DNA of 64,000 nucleotides from Hydractinia symbiolongicarpus (lineage: Eukaryota > Cnidaria > Hydrozoa > Anthoathecata > Hydractiniidae): positions 9,982,001-10,046,000 of the forward strand of contig NC_079878.1 of NCBI RefSeq assembly GCF_029227915.1. Direction: 5' to 3'. Positions 9,059-24,000 of this stretch are shown here, in pieces. The number at the start of each line of letters is the position of its first letter. The first letter of the stretch is position 1. The notes beneath the pieces were generated by a model. It made no database searches and was not told where the DNA came from. It saw nothing but the letters and a program-made list of their open reading frames with translations. Position numbers and translations under genes: made by a program.

Positions 9059-12000
9059 GTTTGTTTATAAAAAAATATTTTATTCAATTACTCTCATACT
9101 TATAATGTTTCTGGTGTACTAGGTGGTGAAATTTACCCAAGCAGAAGGCAGAACTTGTTTGGATTTTTCCTATTTGCAGCTTTTCTGAATCTTGGTAAAT
9201 GTATTAGTTCAGGGATTGTCTCCAAGATTGCTTCTTTTTTGATATCAAGAAAAACAAGATCTGGCATGTCAATGTCAATTACACAATATCACTGCATATA
9301 TTAACAGGGTCATTTCACAAAACCTAAAAATTGACTTACAGCTATACCTGTTGTGAGGGATATGATGCATGGCTATAACACTTTTGACTTTTTAAATTTA
9401 TCTATTAGACACCTGCATGTGAAATTTTTAGGTCCTATACCTCTAATAGCCTTTTGCCATTTCTCGAAACTAACACCTGAAAATTCTTATGAAATCTTTA
9501 TATTAGGGAAATTGATTAGGATTATTCTTGGGAGAAACTCACAACAGAACTTTATTTCGTTAAAGGAATCATTTTGCAAAAAGAAAATCTAAAAATCATT
9601 TCTAATTCTCATCAATAAATACTTTCCCAAGCTGTCAAACTGGTTTTACAAATGATTGATATCAGAAGTCATAGGTTTGAATTTTGTCACTTTTGCCCCT
9701 GTACACCACACAGGGGTGGCTGTTTTGGCATAGGGAACCGGTATAGTACAAATTTCAGCAATGTGCACGGCTGGGAATTGCAACCTAGATATCAAAAAAT
9801 TGTTCATTGATTCAGTAATTGAACTTTTTGATATTGTTCCGATATGTTTTTATATTTATATGACTATTTAATTTTTGCTGTCGTTGTGATGTAATACGAC
9901 AGCAATAAGACAGCAAAAAAATTACCCACAGTAAAATGAAGTAGGACGGCAGTTGTTTTACAAAATATTTTTGTTACATTGTTATTTACGTTAATCTCAT
10001 CCAAGACAGGAAAGTTCCAATTCAATACTGTTTTTTTCTTGACCATAATGAAAAAATTACATCTTGCGCGTTTCTGTTATGTTTCAGGCCATTTCGTAAG
10101 ATTTTAGGTAGGCGTGCAATGAATCGCACGCCTTAAATAATTCTGCGCGTGTGGTTCGTGTGCAATCATCAAAAAAACAACTTTCAAGAAGGAAAACTAA
10201 GAACAAAATTTTTAGTTATTTTATTTATTTACCAAAAGAGGATTATAAATATAAAGCTAAAACGGAACATATAGATATTCGCTGATTCCTTTAATAATTG
10301 AAAATGCTATTAAAAATAGTAAAAAATGTTAAAATTATGTTCAAATGATAGTCTTCTTTCCTTTCTTTTTTATATTCGCTACTTTCAAACAACAGATGGC
10401 CACAAACAATGTGAAAAAGTAAAAAAATGCAATTAATAAGGCACATGAAACTTTGTCCTCCCCATTACTGCCACTCTCTTTATTATGCACACTATGATTG
10501 GGAAAATAAAAATATAATAAAATTATAAAAACATGGGAAAAAAATCTTTTGTATGTCGTTGTTACAGACGATCTGTAATAATATATATTTTGTTTCTTTT
10601 TAGGTCAAGAAAACTTTTTATGATAAAAGATCTAAACATAAAATTATAAGTGGCATCTCTTGCTTTCTTGTTATTAATTTATTTTTTCTTCTATTTTTAC
10701 TTCGTTAGATCTCTTTAAATTAAAAGAATTGGCAAATTTATAAGAATATGTATTTTTAACTACACAGTTTTCATCGTACACTAAAAAGAAGGGTTGCAAA
10801 GCCATTTTAAATTATTCTCTGACTTCATATTTCGTTTTTTTTTGTCATTGCGATCATTTCAGAAAGCTATCACAGACATAGGAAGCAAAGATTAATCGCA
10901 TGCCTAAACAAATCTGCGCATGTGTAGGGGCATGCGCATGCCTCTTACGAAATGGTTTGATGTTTCCAGAAATACTTTTGAACTCCGATGTTCGATTATA
11001 ATTCTTCACAAGAAGTTAGAAATAAAATAGAAGTATTTTCCGATATTGATTCGGAAGTTTTAGAAAACAATTATTTTGACTATTTTGTGAAGTGTCAGTA
11101 TGTTACATTTACTAAGTCCCTGTAATGCATATGTTTTTCAATGTCAGTTTATCTTGAACTTGTATTTGTTTCATCATTTGTTTTTTTCTTCATGTCTATT
11201 GGTAGCTACTTGGTTTTTCGACGAGAATTTGTATTTTTGACTTGCAAGCTTTACTTTTTCCTGCGTTGTTATTTTTTCTGTTGGAGATAAGTAAGTGGGG
11301 AACCCCAAACATAAGAACTGAGCGTCTGAACTAGCGACTCAGTTTTAACTTTCTTGTCTCCGATAGCCGAAATAATGTTGTAAAAATCAAATAGTTTATT
11401 TTTGTAGCATGCTGTAAGAAAATTATATTATAAAAGCTTTTCTATCGCCGATCTTCATTCTTAAACTTTTAAAACGAGATCTAAAAAGCTTTTCTATTGC
11501 TGCTTTTCTTTCTTAAACTTTTAAGATGCGATCTAAAAAAGCATTTCTATCGCCGTTCTTCGTTCTTAAACTTTTAAAACATGATCAAAAAAGCATTTAT
11601 ATCGCCGCTTAAAAATATTCGATTCGCAATTTCATCATTACCTTTGCGAATTGCGAACTGCTAATTGGAACACTGTTAATTTCTGATTCGTTTTAAATGG
11701 TTTCGTTATAAAGCTAAATTTGCTTCAAAATCGTTTTGTTATGTTATTTTGTTATTAACTAGATTAAAAAATTGAGCTGGGTTTAACATAAATTTATTTA
11801 AATAGACGATCAGCAAATGTATGTGTCATAAATAATTTGAAATGCAATGTGTAATATTTCTAATTGATTTTGATTTAGGTAGGGAACTATCCACCTGTTA
11901 TGCAAAGTCAAATGCCGCAAGTGTATGTGCAAAATGGCCAATCTATACGAATGCCTCAAATGACTCAATTCACTAATGCACAGTCATATGTTCCAATTCA

Positions 12001-15000
12001 GGTATTTAAAGAATATAGTAATTTTACTTTAAAAGGGAGCCCATTTTTTCCGGGTCTTATTAAAGTAGTCCCCTCCTATCTTCAAGTCTTAGATAATTGG
12101 ATTATTAAAGAATTCAATAATTATTTTGCACACAAATTTTTTTTACACGTTGCCTTTATTGTGTAGAGTGAAAAACTCTGACCAAGATAATGAATAGAAT
12201 TAAGTGCTTGCAACAAACAGGAAATATAGCAAAAATTCATCAATGCACCAAAAATATCTCTTTAGAATTTCGTATTACAGATACTTCCTTGTATAGAGCT
12301 TTGATGACGCTAATTAAAATAGTAAATAGGATTGTGTGGATTTGATCCCTTGTTAAGGAAATATCACACTTTAAATAGTTTTTTGAGGTTGAGGTCTCTT
12401 CATCCAGTTAAATTATGATTATCATTCCTAGAACACATATAATTTGCCCCTAATTATACAGCACTAGAATGCGGTATGGCTTTAAACTGTTTGGTTTTAA
12501 TTTTTATTTTTTAACACATAGAATACACAATATGCTCCTCGTGGCTACATGCAGCCTCAATATAATGCACAATATCAGTATCAGCCACAGCCTTACTTCA
12601 CTCCTCGAGGTGGACAATATCATTCAGTATATGTGGTACCACAAGGTTTGTTGAGAGATTGCATTTTTGTTGTTGTAGCTTTTTTTTTGGTTGCTATCAT
12701 GATTTTTGACTTTGTTTTTAGGACAATTTCCTGTACAACAGTCAATTGCTACAAGCCAAAATCAACATATAACTGGTCAGCGCATGTACAATCAAATCCC
12801 TACTCCTCAACAACCAACTCCACAGCATACTTATGTAGCACCTCAAGAGCAGGCGCCACAACAGAAAAAAAGGCCTGCTATTGTTTTAAAAGATCCTACA
12901 ACAGGAAAAGATGTGACAAATATAATTTTAAAAAAAGTTGATAAAACTACTCCAAGTAGTGGGTATTCCAGTGCATCAAGTACACCACCTTTACCCCAAG
13001 ATGATAAAAAAGCTAAAATACAGGCAGAATTCGCAGAAAAGGTAATTTTACGTTGAAAAGAATTACTAAAAACTGGTAAATTTTTGTTGTGCAAAAGTAG
13101 TTAAATTTTAAAAGTCACATGTTAGGAAGCATGATTTAAGGAACATAAGAGATTACCTTTAAGCCAACTCAGTAGTTCTCTCAATACCTATGGGGTCATG
13201 TCATAATCGTTTTCACATAGGTAAACTTTTACGTAGTAAATCACTAATAAAAAAACATAATTTTTTTATTTGTAGCTGTAGGTATTTTGCGCTTTGACTT
13301 CCCCCTAGTTTTACAACATTAACTTTTTATCAGGCATCTGTTACAATATTTTATAAAAATAATCTGTTAAAAAACAGTATTATTAATAAATAAATAATTA
13401 AATAATGATTATTTGCCTTTCAATTGGCCATTCAATTTTATAACCTGATGATCAAATGCCAAATTTGTGTCAAAGGTATTAAGTCCTTGCGAAGTGAATT
13501 TTGTTGTTCTCTTTTGATGCTGCTATTAGTACTATTTTGTTTTAAAAATATGTCAACCAATGTGTAAGTTAGAAGAGGGTGGCCACTCTGTACACTAGTA
13601 CCATCAATGATGACAAGCTTTTTCTTAGTCTTCTGCTGAAAACAGACTCGCTGACTGAGGTGGTATGTGTTTTACAACCTTGTATTTGTTTTCACCCTTT
13701 ATCATCCAGCATAAATATTAAAAATAAATGAAAGGAAATTTTAAAGCAATGTCAAAAAAATATATTTATTTTGCAATAACTACATTACCAGTAATTCTGT
13801 AGTGGGAGGAGAATAGACCTGTATTCGCCAAGAATTTAAAAGAGGGGGAAAATAATACTTAACGAAAGAGAAAAGCTTATTTTAAACTTTAAGACTGCAA
13901 ATACATATTCAACATACATACATAAACACATATTCTAACAGTTTCCTGACTTCTGTTATGCAATTGTTGCATCAATACCCGACCACCAAGTTTCTGTAGA
14001 GCTTTTGTTTTACCGCAATATCCACCATTATGCATGCAAAATTCAATTTTTTTCATTGATAAAAACTTAATAGCTTGGAACAAGTTTAAAGGTTTTAAGT
14101 AACTCCAAGTTCTAGTTGTTATCCCTGACTAGGGACATGAAATTGTCCCATTTATTATTAATGGCAAACATGGCAACAGGAATTTGACACAGAAGTGAAA
14201 AATAAAAAAATGACTGTTACAAGTAAATGGTGAAAATATATTTGCCAAATATTAATACTCTTTGCTAAGAGAAAATCATTCACACTATTTAAAGATCAGA
14301 GTAACGACCAGATAACAGAACAATCGTTATCCCCAAATTTCATGCCTTTGTATCCAATAACAGTAATTCACTGCCACTTTCAGCCGCCATATAGATACCG
14401 TCGTACATTGCCATTAAGCCTTTATTTTGATAGCTGGTTTAAACAAATACGAAAAAACTTTTTAATGTTTTTGTAGCTATGTAATTATTATGTATTGCAT
14501 GATGATATGCTTAAGGATAGTTGTGCATTTTGAAGCCATCTCTCTAAGCATCTGGATAAATAGTGTGAAAGATTATCCCCCCTAAAAGAAAGCCAGTTTA
14601 AATTTGCGAGTTTCTTTAATTGAAAATAATTTTAAAGTGCATATGAGGTCACAGACGTTAAATGTGAGGGGCCTAATACATTATTTTTATCTTCAATCCT
14701 ATAATCCTATTTAACTTAAGAATCAGCGCAAACCTGTAAATCAAAGTTTATTCAAATACCATCAGTGATGACAAGCTTTTTCTTACTCTTCTGCTGAAAA
14801 CAGACTCGCTGACTGAGGTGGTATGTTTTATAACTTAGGGTTTGCTTATATCCAATATAATCCAGCAAAATTATATTTAAAATGTTTATTATTCCATCAA
14901 CATTTTTGTGAGAACTTTTGCATAAAGTTACTATTAGGAAATAAGTATTTATTGCGTTTTTCAAGTTAGGCTGCATCCAGATAAGGGGATAGAAAGTCAA

Positions 15001-18000
15001 AATTTTATGATTGTTTCAAGGATGGCATATTTTGACCTTCATTAAAATTGTAATGAATAATGAAACATTTTATGAGAAATCTTTTCTACAGGAAAAAAAG
15101 TTGTTACGAAGAACACTTAGCATTAAGTTAAATAAATTGTAAAACATAGTTCAAGGTGGCACTAACCCTTTTTTAGCTGTTTAAGCTGTGTTATTTACTT
15201 AGTGTTTTATGGACGCATATTTTCGTACTACTTTTTCAAAATGTAGACCTTAACACGTACGAAAACGATTTTGACTTTTATCTAAATTGCTAAATCAGCA
15301 GAAATTTGCACTTAAAAATGCCCAAAAAAAAAAGAAAAATTCGCTTTTATAAGATCAAATATTTTGTAACCTCATGATTTTTTGTCTACTGTTTTAAAAT
15401 GAGTTTTGGGTTAACAGTGATGAAATGGTGTGAGGATTTTTTTCATTTTTTTTTTAAACGGAAGGCTTTTCTTTCTTCAAAAGATTTGTAGGTGGCATCC
15501 CAAACTGCATCAACCCATGTTAAAAAAAAAATGTATAAAAAATATAATTCTCCACACCTTTTCATAGCTGCATAATTTCTCAGATGTATGAAATTCATAC
15601 AGAAAAACAAAGATGCTGTTGAAAGCAAAAGGCATACAAGTGTTTTAGATGTGCCTTCCAGGCATGCATCGTTGGTCAAACTTCTAAAATTTTACGTTTT
15701 GCATGTGCTAAGAATAGCATGCCTTATTCATCTTGTGTCCATCATGTGTGTGCTTTTTTAAGTTTCCAATTAGTAAATTGCTATTTAATGGTGTTTGAAT
15801 GTGAATGGCCCAACAAGAAGTCAATAAGTTTTAATTCTGTTATTATTATTTCCATTTTTTTTTCCAACTTATTTGTGTTTGTGTTTTTAAACTAGAATAT
15901 GCCTTAATTAAACACATAATGTTGCTCTTACAAGGTAGACTTTTTTATTAGGTTGCTGCAGTGGCATCAAGCTCAAGTCCATCTCAAACCGACGTTAAAA
16001 CAGTTTATAATGGAAAATCATCAGAAGTCACATCAAATACAGATGCAGTACAGCCATTAACTTTATCCATGGAAAGCAAACCTGTAAAAATTACAAAACC
16101 TCCACAAACAGAAAATTTGCATAAATCCAAAGCATCAGAAAATGCAATTGAACATAAACAAAATGAGGTAGAATTTAAAACAAAAGAAGTAAAAGTAGAT
16201 GAGAAAAAATCTTTAACTGATAACTCTGAAAAACTTGAAAGCTCTGAAAAACTTGAAAGCTCTGCGAAAGTCGAAAGCTCTGAAAACATTGAAAGCTCTA
16301 AAAAAGTTGAAAACTCTAAAGATATTGAGAGCTCTGAGAAAGTTGGGGACTCTGAAAAAGTTGAAACCCTAAAAAAAGATGTCTTAATACAAAGTGAAAA
16401 CACAATTAAAGCGAGCATTGCTGAAGACAGCAAACAAATAATACAAAAAACCGTTGTTGAAGAAACGGTCACTAGCCAGGTTGAAGATGTGTTGGAAGCC
16501 CAACCAGAGAAAGGCATGCAAGATAACTCTCAGAATGATAATAATACAATTGAACAGGAGGATTCAGAAAAACCTGTTTCAGCATTTAGTACAGGTAATA
16601 TGTCCTAAAGCCATACTTTCCTTGTAATTTATACTATGCGTCTGTGAGGTGCACCATTAAAATAGTGCACTTCACATTTATATAAAAAATAGTTTAATTG
16701 TTCTTACATGCTATTATCATGTTAGTCTGTTTTTCGACATCTCATAAAATCTGAAGGTCCATGTTCATTACTCTTAATCTACTGTTATCAATACACATTT
16801 AAATAGGATATTTTAATAAATTTAACGACATGACCGAAATAAAATAAAGGTGGTAAGTATTGTTTTTTTACCTGCATTTCAAAAAGTTAGTTCATCGTCA
16901 AAGCCCACGTTTTGGATACTGCCATGTTATGCTTTGATAAATTCCATTATTAGTGTAAAGCTATAAAATGATGATGACTAAATTTAGGATAAGGAGAAAA
17001 TAAACTTTATTAAACTGCTTATTTTTATTCTGCTTTTTTAATAGTTTCAGTACCCAAGAAAAAGAAGCCTAAGAACAGATTTAAAGATATGGATGCTAAA
17101 GATTCAGCAAACAACAATGATATGCTAAGTGCATTTGTTGATAACCCTGTAGAGGAAAAAATTGTTAAGCAGCCTGAAGCTCCAAAAGTTCTTGAAAAGG
17201 CTCCAGAAGATAAAACATGGGAGGAAAAGGTATGCAAGGCAAAATTCTTAAAGTCAAATTAGCAAAAAAGTTTAAACATTTAATAGGTTGATGGTTAGGT
17301 ACAGCTGTTGTATAAATGTGTACAATTTTATGGTATATGTTGTTTTTGTTTGTTAAATAAAATACAAACTTTATTCATATCTATTTCTTCTGCCAGGAAA
17401 AAAGTATAGAAAAAGAAGTCATCAGAAACGAAGACGCAGAAGAACCAGAAATACTTCCAAAAAGAACTGAAACAAAAATCATTAAATCAGAAGGTTTGTC
17501 ACTTATGGTTAACATAACATCTTCACATAGTATTTTGCTAGGAGGCAATACAGGGTTTTAGACGATTTAAATTGTGGTCTAGGTAAACTAGGAGGGCAAG
17601 GTATAAATCTTACTAACATAACTACTTATTTTAGGGGATCATTAAATTACATACATGGCGTAGACAATTATAATTGTCAAAAATATAAGAACTGTATCTA
17701 GTCCATACTTTGTTTGTTGATACAAATGTGATGCATAGAGGGCACATGTTTACTATTGTGACCTGAATTTTGAAGTTCTGTGTCTCTTTTTCAAATTTTG
17801 CATTCTATTTTGTTCTATCTTAGTATTTTCTATGTTTTTAACTTTCCAGAAATTTTATTGGAATGGTTTATGTTATCTCTGCTTCACAAGAAAGTTTTTT
17901 ATTTCAATTGTTCTTTTCGTGGATTTTTTTCAATGTAAATTTTAAAGAAGAACTATTGAAAAAAGTTACATGCTCACATGTTTAGGCGGTGAACTATTCG

Positions 18001-21000
18001 ATAAATTATACATCAAGTTTACTAAAAATAGCATACTTACGGAACAGCTGATTGTGTATTGTACCGAAAATTATTAAAAATTATTACAAGAAGCAAAAAA
18101 ATAGTTTGTTTAACGAGGAATAAAATCAAAACGTTTTGATTTTATTCAGCAGTAATTAAAGGAAAACCCAGGTATAAATTGAATAGGCTATTGTTGTAAA
18201 GGTCAGGTTGCGAAAAACTCTTTTACAAGGAATTTTAGATGTTCGTTTTTCACGATGTATACATCACGTAAAATGTCCGAAACTCCCCCCACAATGGAGA
18301 AACTTAACAAACCTTTGCACACGTGCTCATCGATACCTGTTGCAAATACTTTGTCACATTTTATGTATATTTTGATTATTTAAAGAAAAAGACAGGTTAA
18401 AACATAAGAGCGAGCAAAAATTCGTTTTTTCACAAATGTTTAAATAAAAAACGAACAACGCGTTTTTTCGAAAAAATGTGACAGTAATGCTAAAGTGTAA
18501 TAAATATACTGAATACGTATCTATACCCTATAAAGCTCTTTTTCTTCTCAAGATATTCACATTTAACCTTAAAGCAGGAATAATTACCAACAGTTAATAA
18601 CATGCAAAAAATGAAATATTACTACTTTCAAAAAACAAATAACTCCGAGGCTCGTTTTGTTTTACAAAATCAATTTCTGGAATGAACAATTTAAGCCCAA
18701 CTTGTTATCAATTGTTAGTTCCCCTTTAACAGTAGGGACTTTTCAGCTTGCAAAATAAATTAAAAAGCCTATTTATTTTGTAGATACACCGAATACAACA
18801 ATTTCTGATGATGAAAAGCTCCAATATGATCGAGATTTTCTTCTCAAGCTTCAATTTGCATCTATAAGCACCTCAAAACCTCAAGGACTACCTGATATAG
18901 ATATTGTGTTAAATCAGGCTCATGCACCTGTAAAAGCATTGGTTCCTGGACAAAGGCAAGTTTTTTTCAACAAAATAGAACCTGATTATTTTTTTTTTAT
19001 TCTGTGGTTGGTAAAGTCAGCTTCCTCCTTGGTTTACCGGCTTTTTAAACAGCAGATCATATCTCCTGATGCCTGTTCGGGAGTATGGCTTTGTGTTTGT
19101 GCACAAGAGCCATACTCTGATTTGAAGACTGTTTTTAATAGGCTTGTTTTGACTTTGCATAAAGTCTAATGCTTGTAACTAATCTATGTAAAAATATATC
19201 TTGTTTAAGTTTTTAAGTATAATGTCTTTAGGATTTCTGCACCAAACGATTTTATGCCCCAATTTATGCGCTCCACAAGTGGTGGCAGGTCATCTTCTGG
19301 TGGAAGATCAAAAGGAAGTGGAGGTGGACGTGGAGAAGGGCGACCAAAAAAAGTAATACAAGCTCCAGTATTCCAAAAAGTGGAATTAAAAAAATCAGAG
19401 AATGCCTGGGTTAGGCCTAAAGACCAGGATAAGGAATTACCAGAAGAAGAGAAAATAACAAAAGTAAGTTTCTGAAAGGTTCAATTCTTTTTTTGACAGT
19501 TAGTTAAGTTCATAGTATGTGATCGGATCCACATTTTCTGTCCATCAATAGAATAGTTTACAATTCTTTTAGGAACTGGAGCGTAATGTTAGAAGTGTAC
19601 TTAATAAACTCACACCTCAAAAGTTCAAGACTTTGGTCGCTAAAATGTTAGAATTGAATATAGATAATGCAAAGAAATTAGAATCAGCCATAGATTTAAT
19701 TTTTGAAAAGGCTGTTAGTGAACCTGGTTTCAGCGTTGCATATGCCAACATGTGCAGAGTTCTTACCGATAACGTAAGTAACACATTTCTCAGATTTTAA
19801 CGGGAAAATGTTGCTTGAAGTATGTGTTAAATTTATCTACTGTTATTCATTTAGTTCAAATTTTCTGCTACAAATACAGCCGAAAAAACGTCGACAAGTA
19901 CAGTTACGTTTAGAAAGGTTTTACTAAATAAATGTCAAAAGGAATTTGAAAAAGAGAGTTCAGATGAAAAATTGTTGGAGGAAGATAGGCTGAAAAAGTT
20001 TGAAACAGTAAGTGGTACATATGTAACATTATACACTGGAGTTGTACTACATTTAATTAAAATTTTCCAAATGTTTGTAAAGGCCACAAAATTTATTTTA
20101 AACTAATTTTGTTTGAATCAACTTTGCATGGATTGAAGTTAAAGTTAAAGCTTATTTTGTTTATTTCTGTATAATTTAACCTATGCAAACTTCTAGTTGC
20201 ATAATGTAATTGAACTCGAACTTAAAATCATAAAATAAATTTTATTGTTCTTTTTCTGTGTATGACTATGATGATAAAGATTCCCCTTCATGTTATTGTC
20301 ATGCATGAAAAATCTTTTCTGAGTATACATTTACACACCTAAGTAACAGGTTAGTTAGAGTTACGTTTTTTGATTTTGAAAATTGTGATATTCATTTTTA
20401 TAGGAAGAAGAGAAAAAGGCATGGAAAGAAGAACTTGATTATAGAGAAATGATGAATAGAAGAAGAATGCTTGGAAATATCCGTTTCATAGGTGAACTAT
20501 TTAAATTAAAGGTGAGCTGAATTTGTATAATACAAACTTTGTAGGGTTGGTGTGTCTAGTGCTTAAGGAAATGATATGATAAGGAAACAAATTTTATCTT
20601 TCATTTTTTAACTTATTAAGTGTAACATTTTCCGCCATACTTTTAGCAGGTAAAAAATCTTGATTTGCTTTTTCTCCAAATAAAATTTATATTTTTTCCA
20701 ACCCATCGTTTTGCCAAAAAGCAAATTTGTTGTCATGATAATTGTGGCCTACTAAACTTTTTTAAAACAAAAAGCAAGGTCATAATACAGTTATCGCTAA
20801 TGCTTTAAAAGGGGTAAATCAAAAAAGACAACTATTTTAAAAAAGTTTTAGAACTGAATCAGAACTTTCAAACCATATATTTTTCGATTCTTCCAAGTGT
20901 CCCAACCAACTCAATCTTCTTATCTAGATAACATCTTCAATGCTATATATATTTAGCCTGCTTCTTAGCTTATCTGAACTTTTTCTGTCTCTCACACTAA

Positions 21001-24000
21001 CGTTACACATCCACCTTACCATTTTCATATCATTCCTTTCTAAACAGTCAAGATCTGCCTGTTTCACTGCCCATGAATCACATTTGTACAACTTACACTT
21101 CCTACACAGGCCTTATACAACCTACCTTTCACCTTAATCGACAAAACTATACTAGTCAACAAAGCCAGTAACTCTCTGGATTTTTTCTAGGCAGAACATC
21201 CCACAAGTTACATGTCTTACAACACCCCTTCACTACCCAACATATCATCTAAGGAACAAAAGTTCTTATTTCTAACGAGCCACTGTTGTACATCATTAAA
21301 GCTGAAAATACTTCATTCTCTATAATCTCACCTTCGCAATGGTTGCATACAAACTGATTGTGAGCTATTAACCTTTCTTCAATACCACTGTACTTTTTTT
21401 GTACTTACAAGTCTGACAAAAGTTTAAGTTACTGCCAATCCCTTTCATGCAAACTCCACAAGGCCACTTTCCAACTACAAGGTCACACTTTAGACTGCAT
21501 TCACTCTTAACCCTTCTTTTCTAGTCCTTTCTTCCACTTCTCAAACTTTTCAACTAATTTATCTATTAACTTAGCTATAAGAACCAAATCATCTGCATAC
21601 AATTACTCCCATGGACAACCTGTTCTGAACTCCATCGGCAGCGCTTCTAAGACTAGAACAAACAACAAAGGACTAAGTACAGAAACCTGATGTACATTAA
21701 CATTTACACTAAATTCATCACTAAGTTAATCATTAATTCTGACACGACTTCTAGCATTGCTTGCTGTACATAGACTGTACCATCGCAATTGGCCACTTAT
21801 TCACATCTAATTTTCTCATAGCCCACCCAATAACTTTTGTGAGGCACTCTATCACAAGCTTTCTTTTATCTACGAAGGCAGGATAGAGGTGCTTTCTCTT
21901 TCCCAAATATTTTTCCTGAAGCTGTCTGGGTAAAACTATTGCTTCTGTAGCAAAACCAAATTGCATCTCCTCTATATTAATTCTTTTCTTAAGTAACTTA
22001 TCAAACACTTTCCAAAACGTTCATTACTTGATCAATCACCCTTGCCATAGAATAATTCACTGTTACACTTGATTACCAGTCACTCCTGATAACACCATCC
22101 TTTATAATTGCCTACTACCCATTCTGTCTTAATAGATCTACATAGTTGGCCCATTTTCAACATCATCAGGCAAATTATCCTCATCCCAATCAAACTTAGT
22201 ATTAGGCAACCTCTAATAATAACTCTTCTAAGCTGAGTTTTTCTTCTTTTGCTAGCCAAGACACCATCATTATATATGCATTCTCACCTACAACTACTTC
22301 ATTTGCTCTCCTATCTTGAACAACTCATTGCACTGGTCTTCCCATCTTAGCACATCTGCAGATCTGTTTCTCTCTGCTTCTGATTTTGCCGTATTCACTG
22401 CTGTACGAGTATGATGCTTGAGTTCTAGGTAAATATTTTAACTACCACCTGACTTTTCTCTTTCCAAAGTTTCCTCTTTTCCGTTATACACTGCTCAACC
22501 TCTTTATTCAACCACCATTCCAAGTCAAACCAGAAGCTGCCAATCTTAAAACAAAAGAGGGCTATCATTTTTAAAAAAAAAATATTTGCCTGCTTTGTTG
22601 TTTAGATGATTTCAGAAAATATCATGCATGATTGTATTTTAAAACTGCTGCGAGCCGAAAAGCAAGACTCTTTAGAAGACCAACTGGAATGCTTATGCAA
22701 GCTTTTGTCAACAATAGGAAAAGACCTCGATCATGCAAAAGCTAAGGTATTGAATTTAGTTGTTGTTACGTCCATAGCTTTGAAGAAATCGCCATAATAT
22801 TGACAAGCTAGTTCACTTTTACTCTTGTTTATTACAAAAGTTAGTCGTCATCATTTTACTTTTGTAAGTTAGCTCTGTGGGAATTCACTTTTTTTTATAT
22901 TAAAATTTTCGTAATGTTTATTCAAAGTACCACTAAGGTAAAGTTACAAGGGTTTATCTCTGACAAACTATACCACTGACTTAAATTGCTGTTTGCGATT
23001 TTTTGTAGGGGTTTGTTTAAATTTGGCATTGTTTGCATATATAAAAAGCAAATCTAGAAATAAAAATTAATGTTGTCTTTGTAGTTGTGAAGTGGGTGGT
23101 ATAAATAAATTTTTTTTAATATATCCTGCACAATCAATCTCGTTTTCATAGCCAAGAATGGACCAGTACTTTGTTCAAATTAACAAAATAATAGAGAAAA
23201 AGAAAATATCCTCTCGCATAAAATTTGCCCTGCAAGATGTAATGGATCTCAGAGTGAGAGATTGGGTGCCAAGACGCGATGAAGGAAACCCCAAAACCAT
23301 TGATCAAATTCATAGGGAGGCTATACAGAAGGAGAAAAAAGAGGAAATGGCTCGTCAGCAAGACAAATTGCAACGAAAACTAGAACCAAGAGGCGGGAGA
23401 GGTAAACTTTCGTGTGCAAAAGTAAATTTCTTAATTTATGTCATCTAATTATCATATTGATTGTACATATCATTTTGCATTTAGGTGGACGAGATAGTCC
23501 AAATGTACGATCAGGTGGCCCAAGTAGTGATGGGTGGACAAATGTTGCTGGTAAATCAAATCGTAGTACAACACCAATTGTTGCTAGTAAATTTAAATTG
23601 ACAAAGGTCAGTTCTTCGTTTTCAATTTGTACCACTACAAAACTTAAAATAATTTTAAAGAATATCATAGCTATCTATAAAAGTATTGTTTTCAGTATTT
23701 TCTTCTGTTCTGAAGATGTAATTATAATGGTAAAATACGTTTTTTAGTTTGTATTTTCTTTAAAAATGTACCTTTGTTATTGTTTGTAGAAAGTTACAGA
23801 TTCAAATGAGATTTCGCTTGGACCAGGTGGTGGTAAACCTGGAGCATGGTCAAGAGGTGCAAGTGGTGGTGGTAGCAGATCTGGTTCTGGTGCCAACACC
23901 CCTACCAGTGAATTCGAGCAAAGGCCTAATAGATATGATCTTCTCGCTGATCAAAGTATGATGCCAACACCATCTGATGGAAAATCACGTGGAGGGTAAG

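Noticed and set aside
16966-17010. ATGATGATGA as a C box in the intron before 17045
   Set aside because: No D box CTGA at a suitable distance and no stem.
19000-19169. ORF continuing from the eIF4E exon into the intron
   Set aside because: The frame after 18955 has no conservation; the GC donor joins to 19232 with the expected eIF4G sequence.
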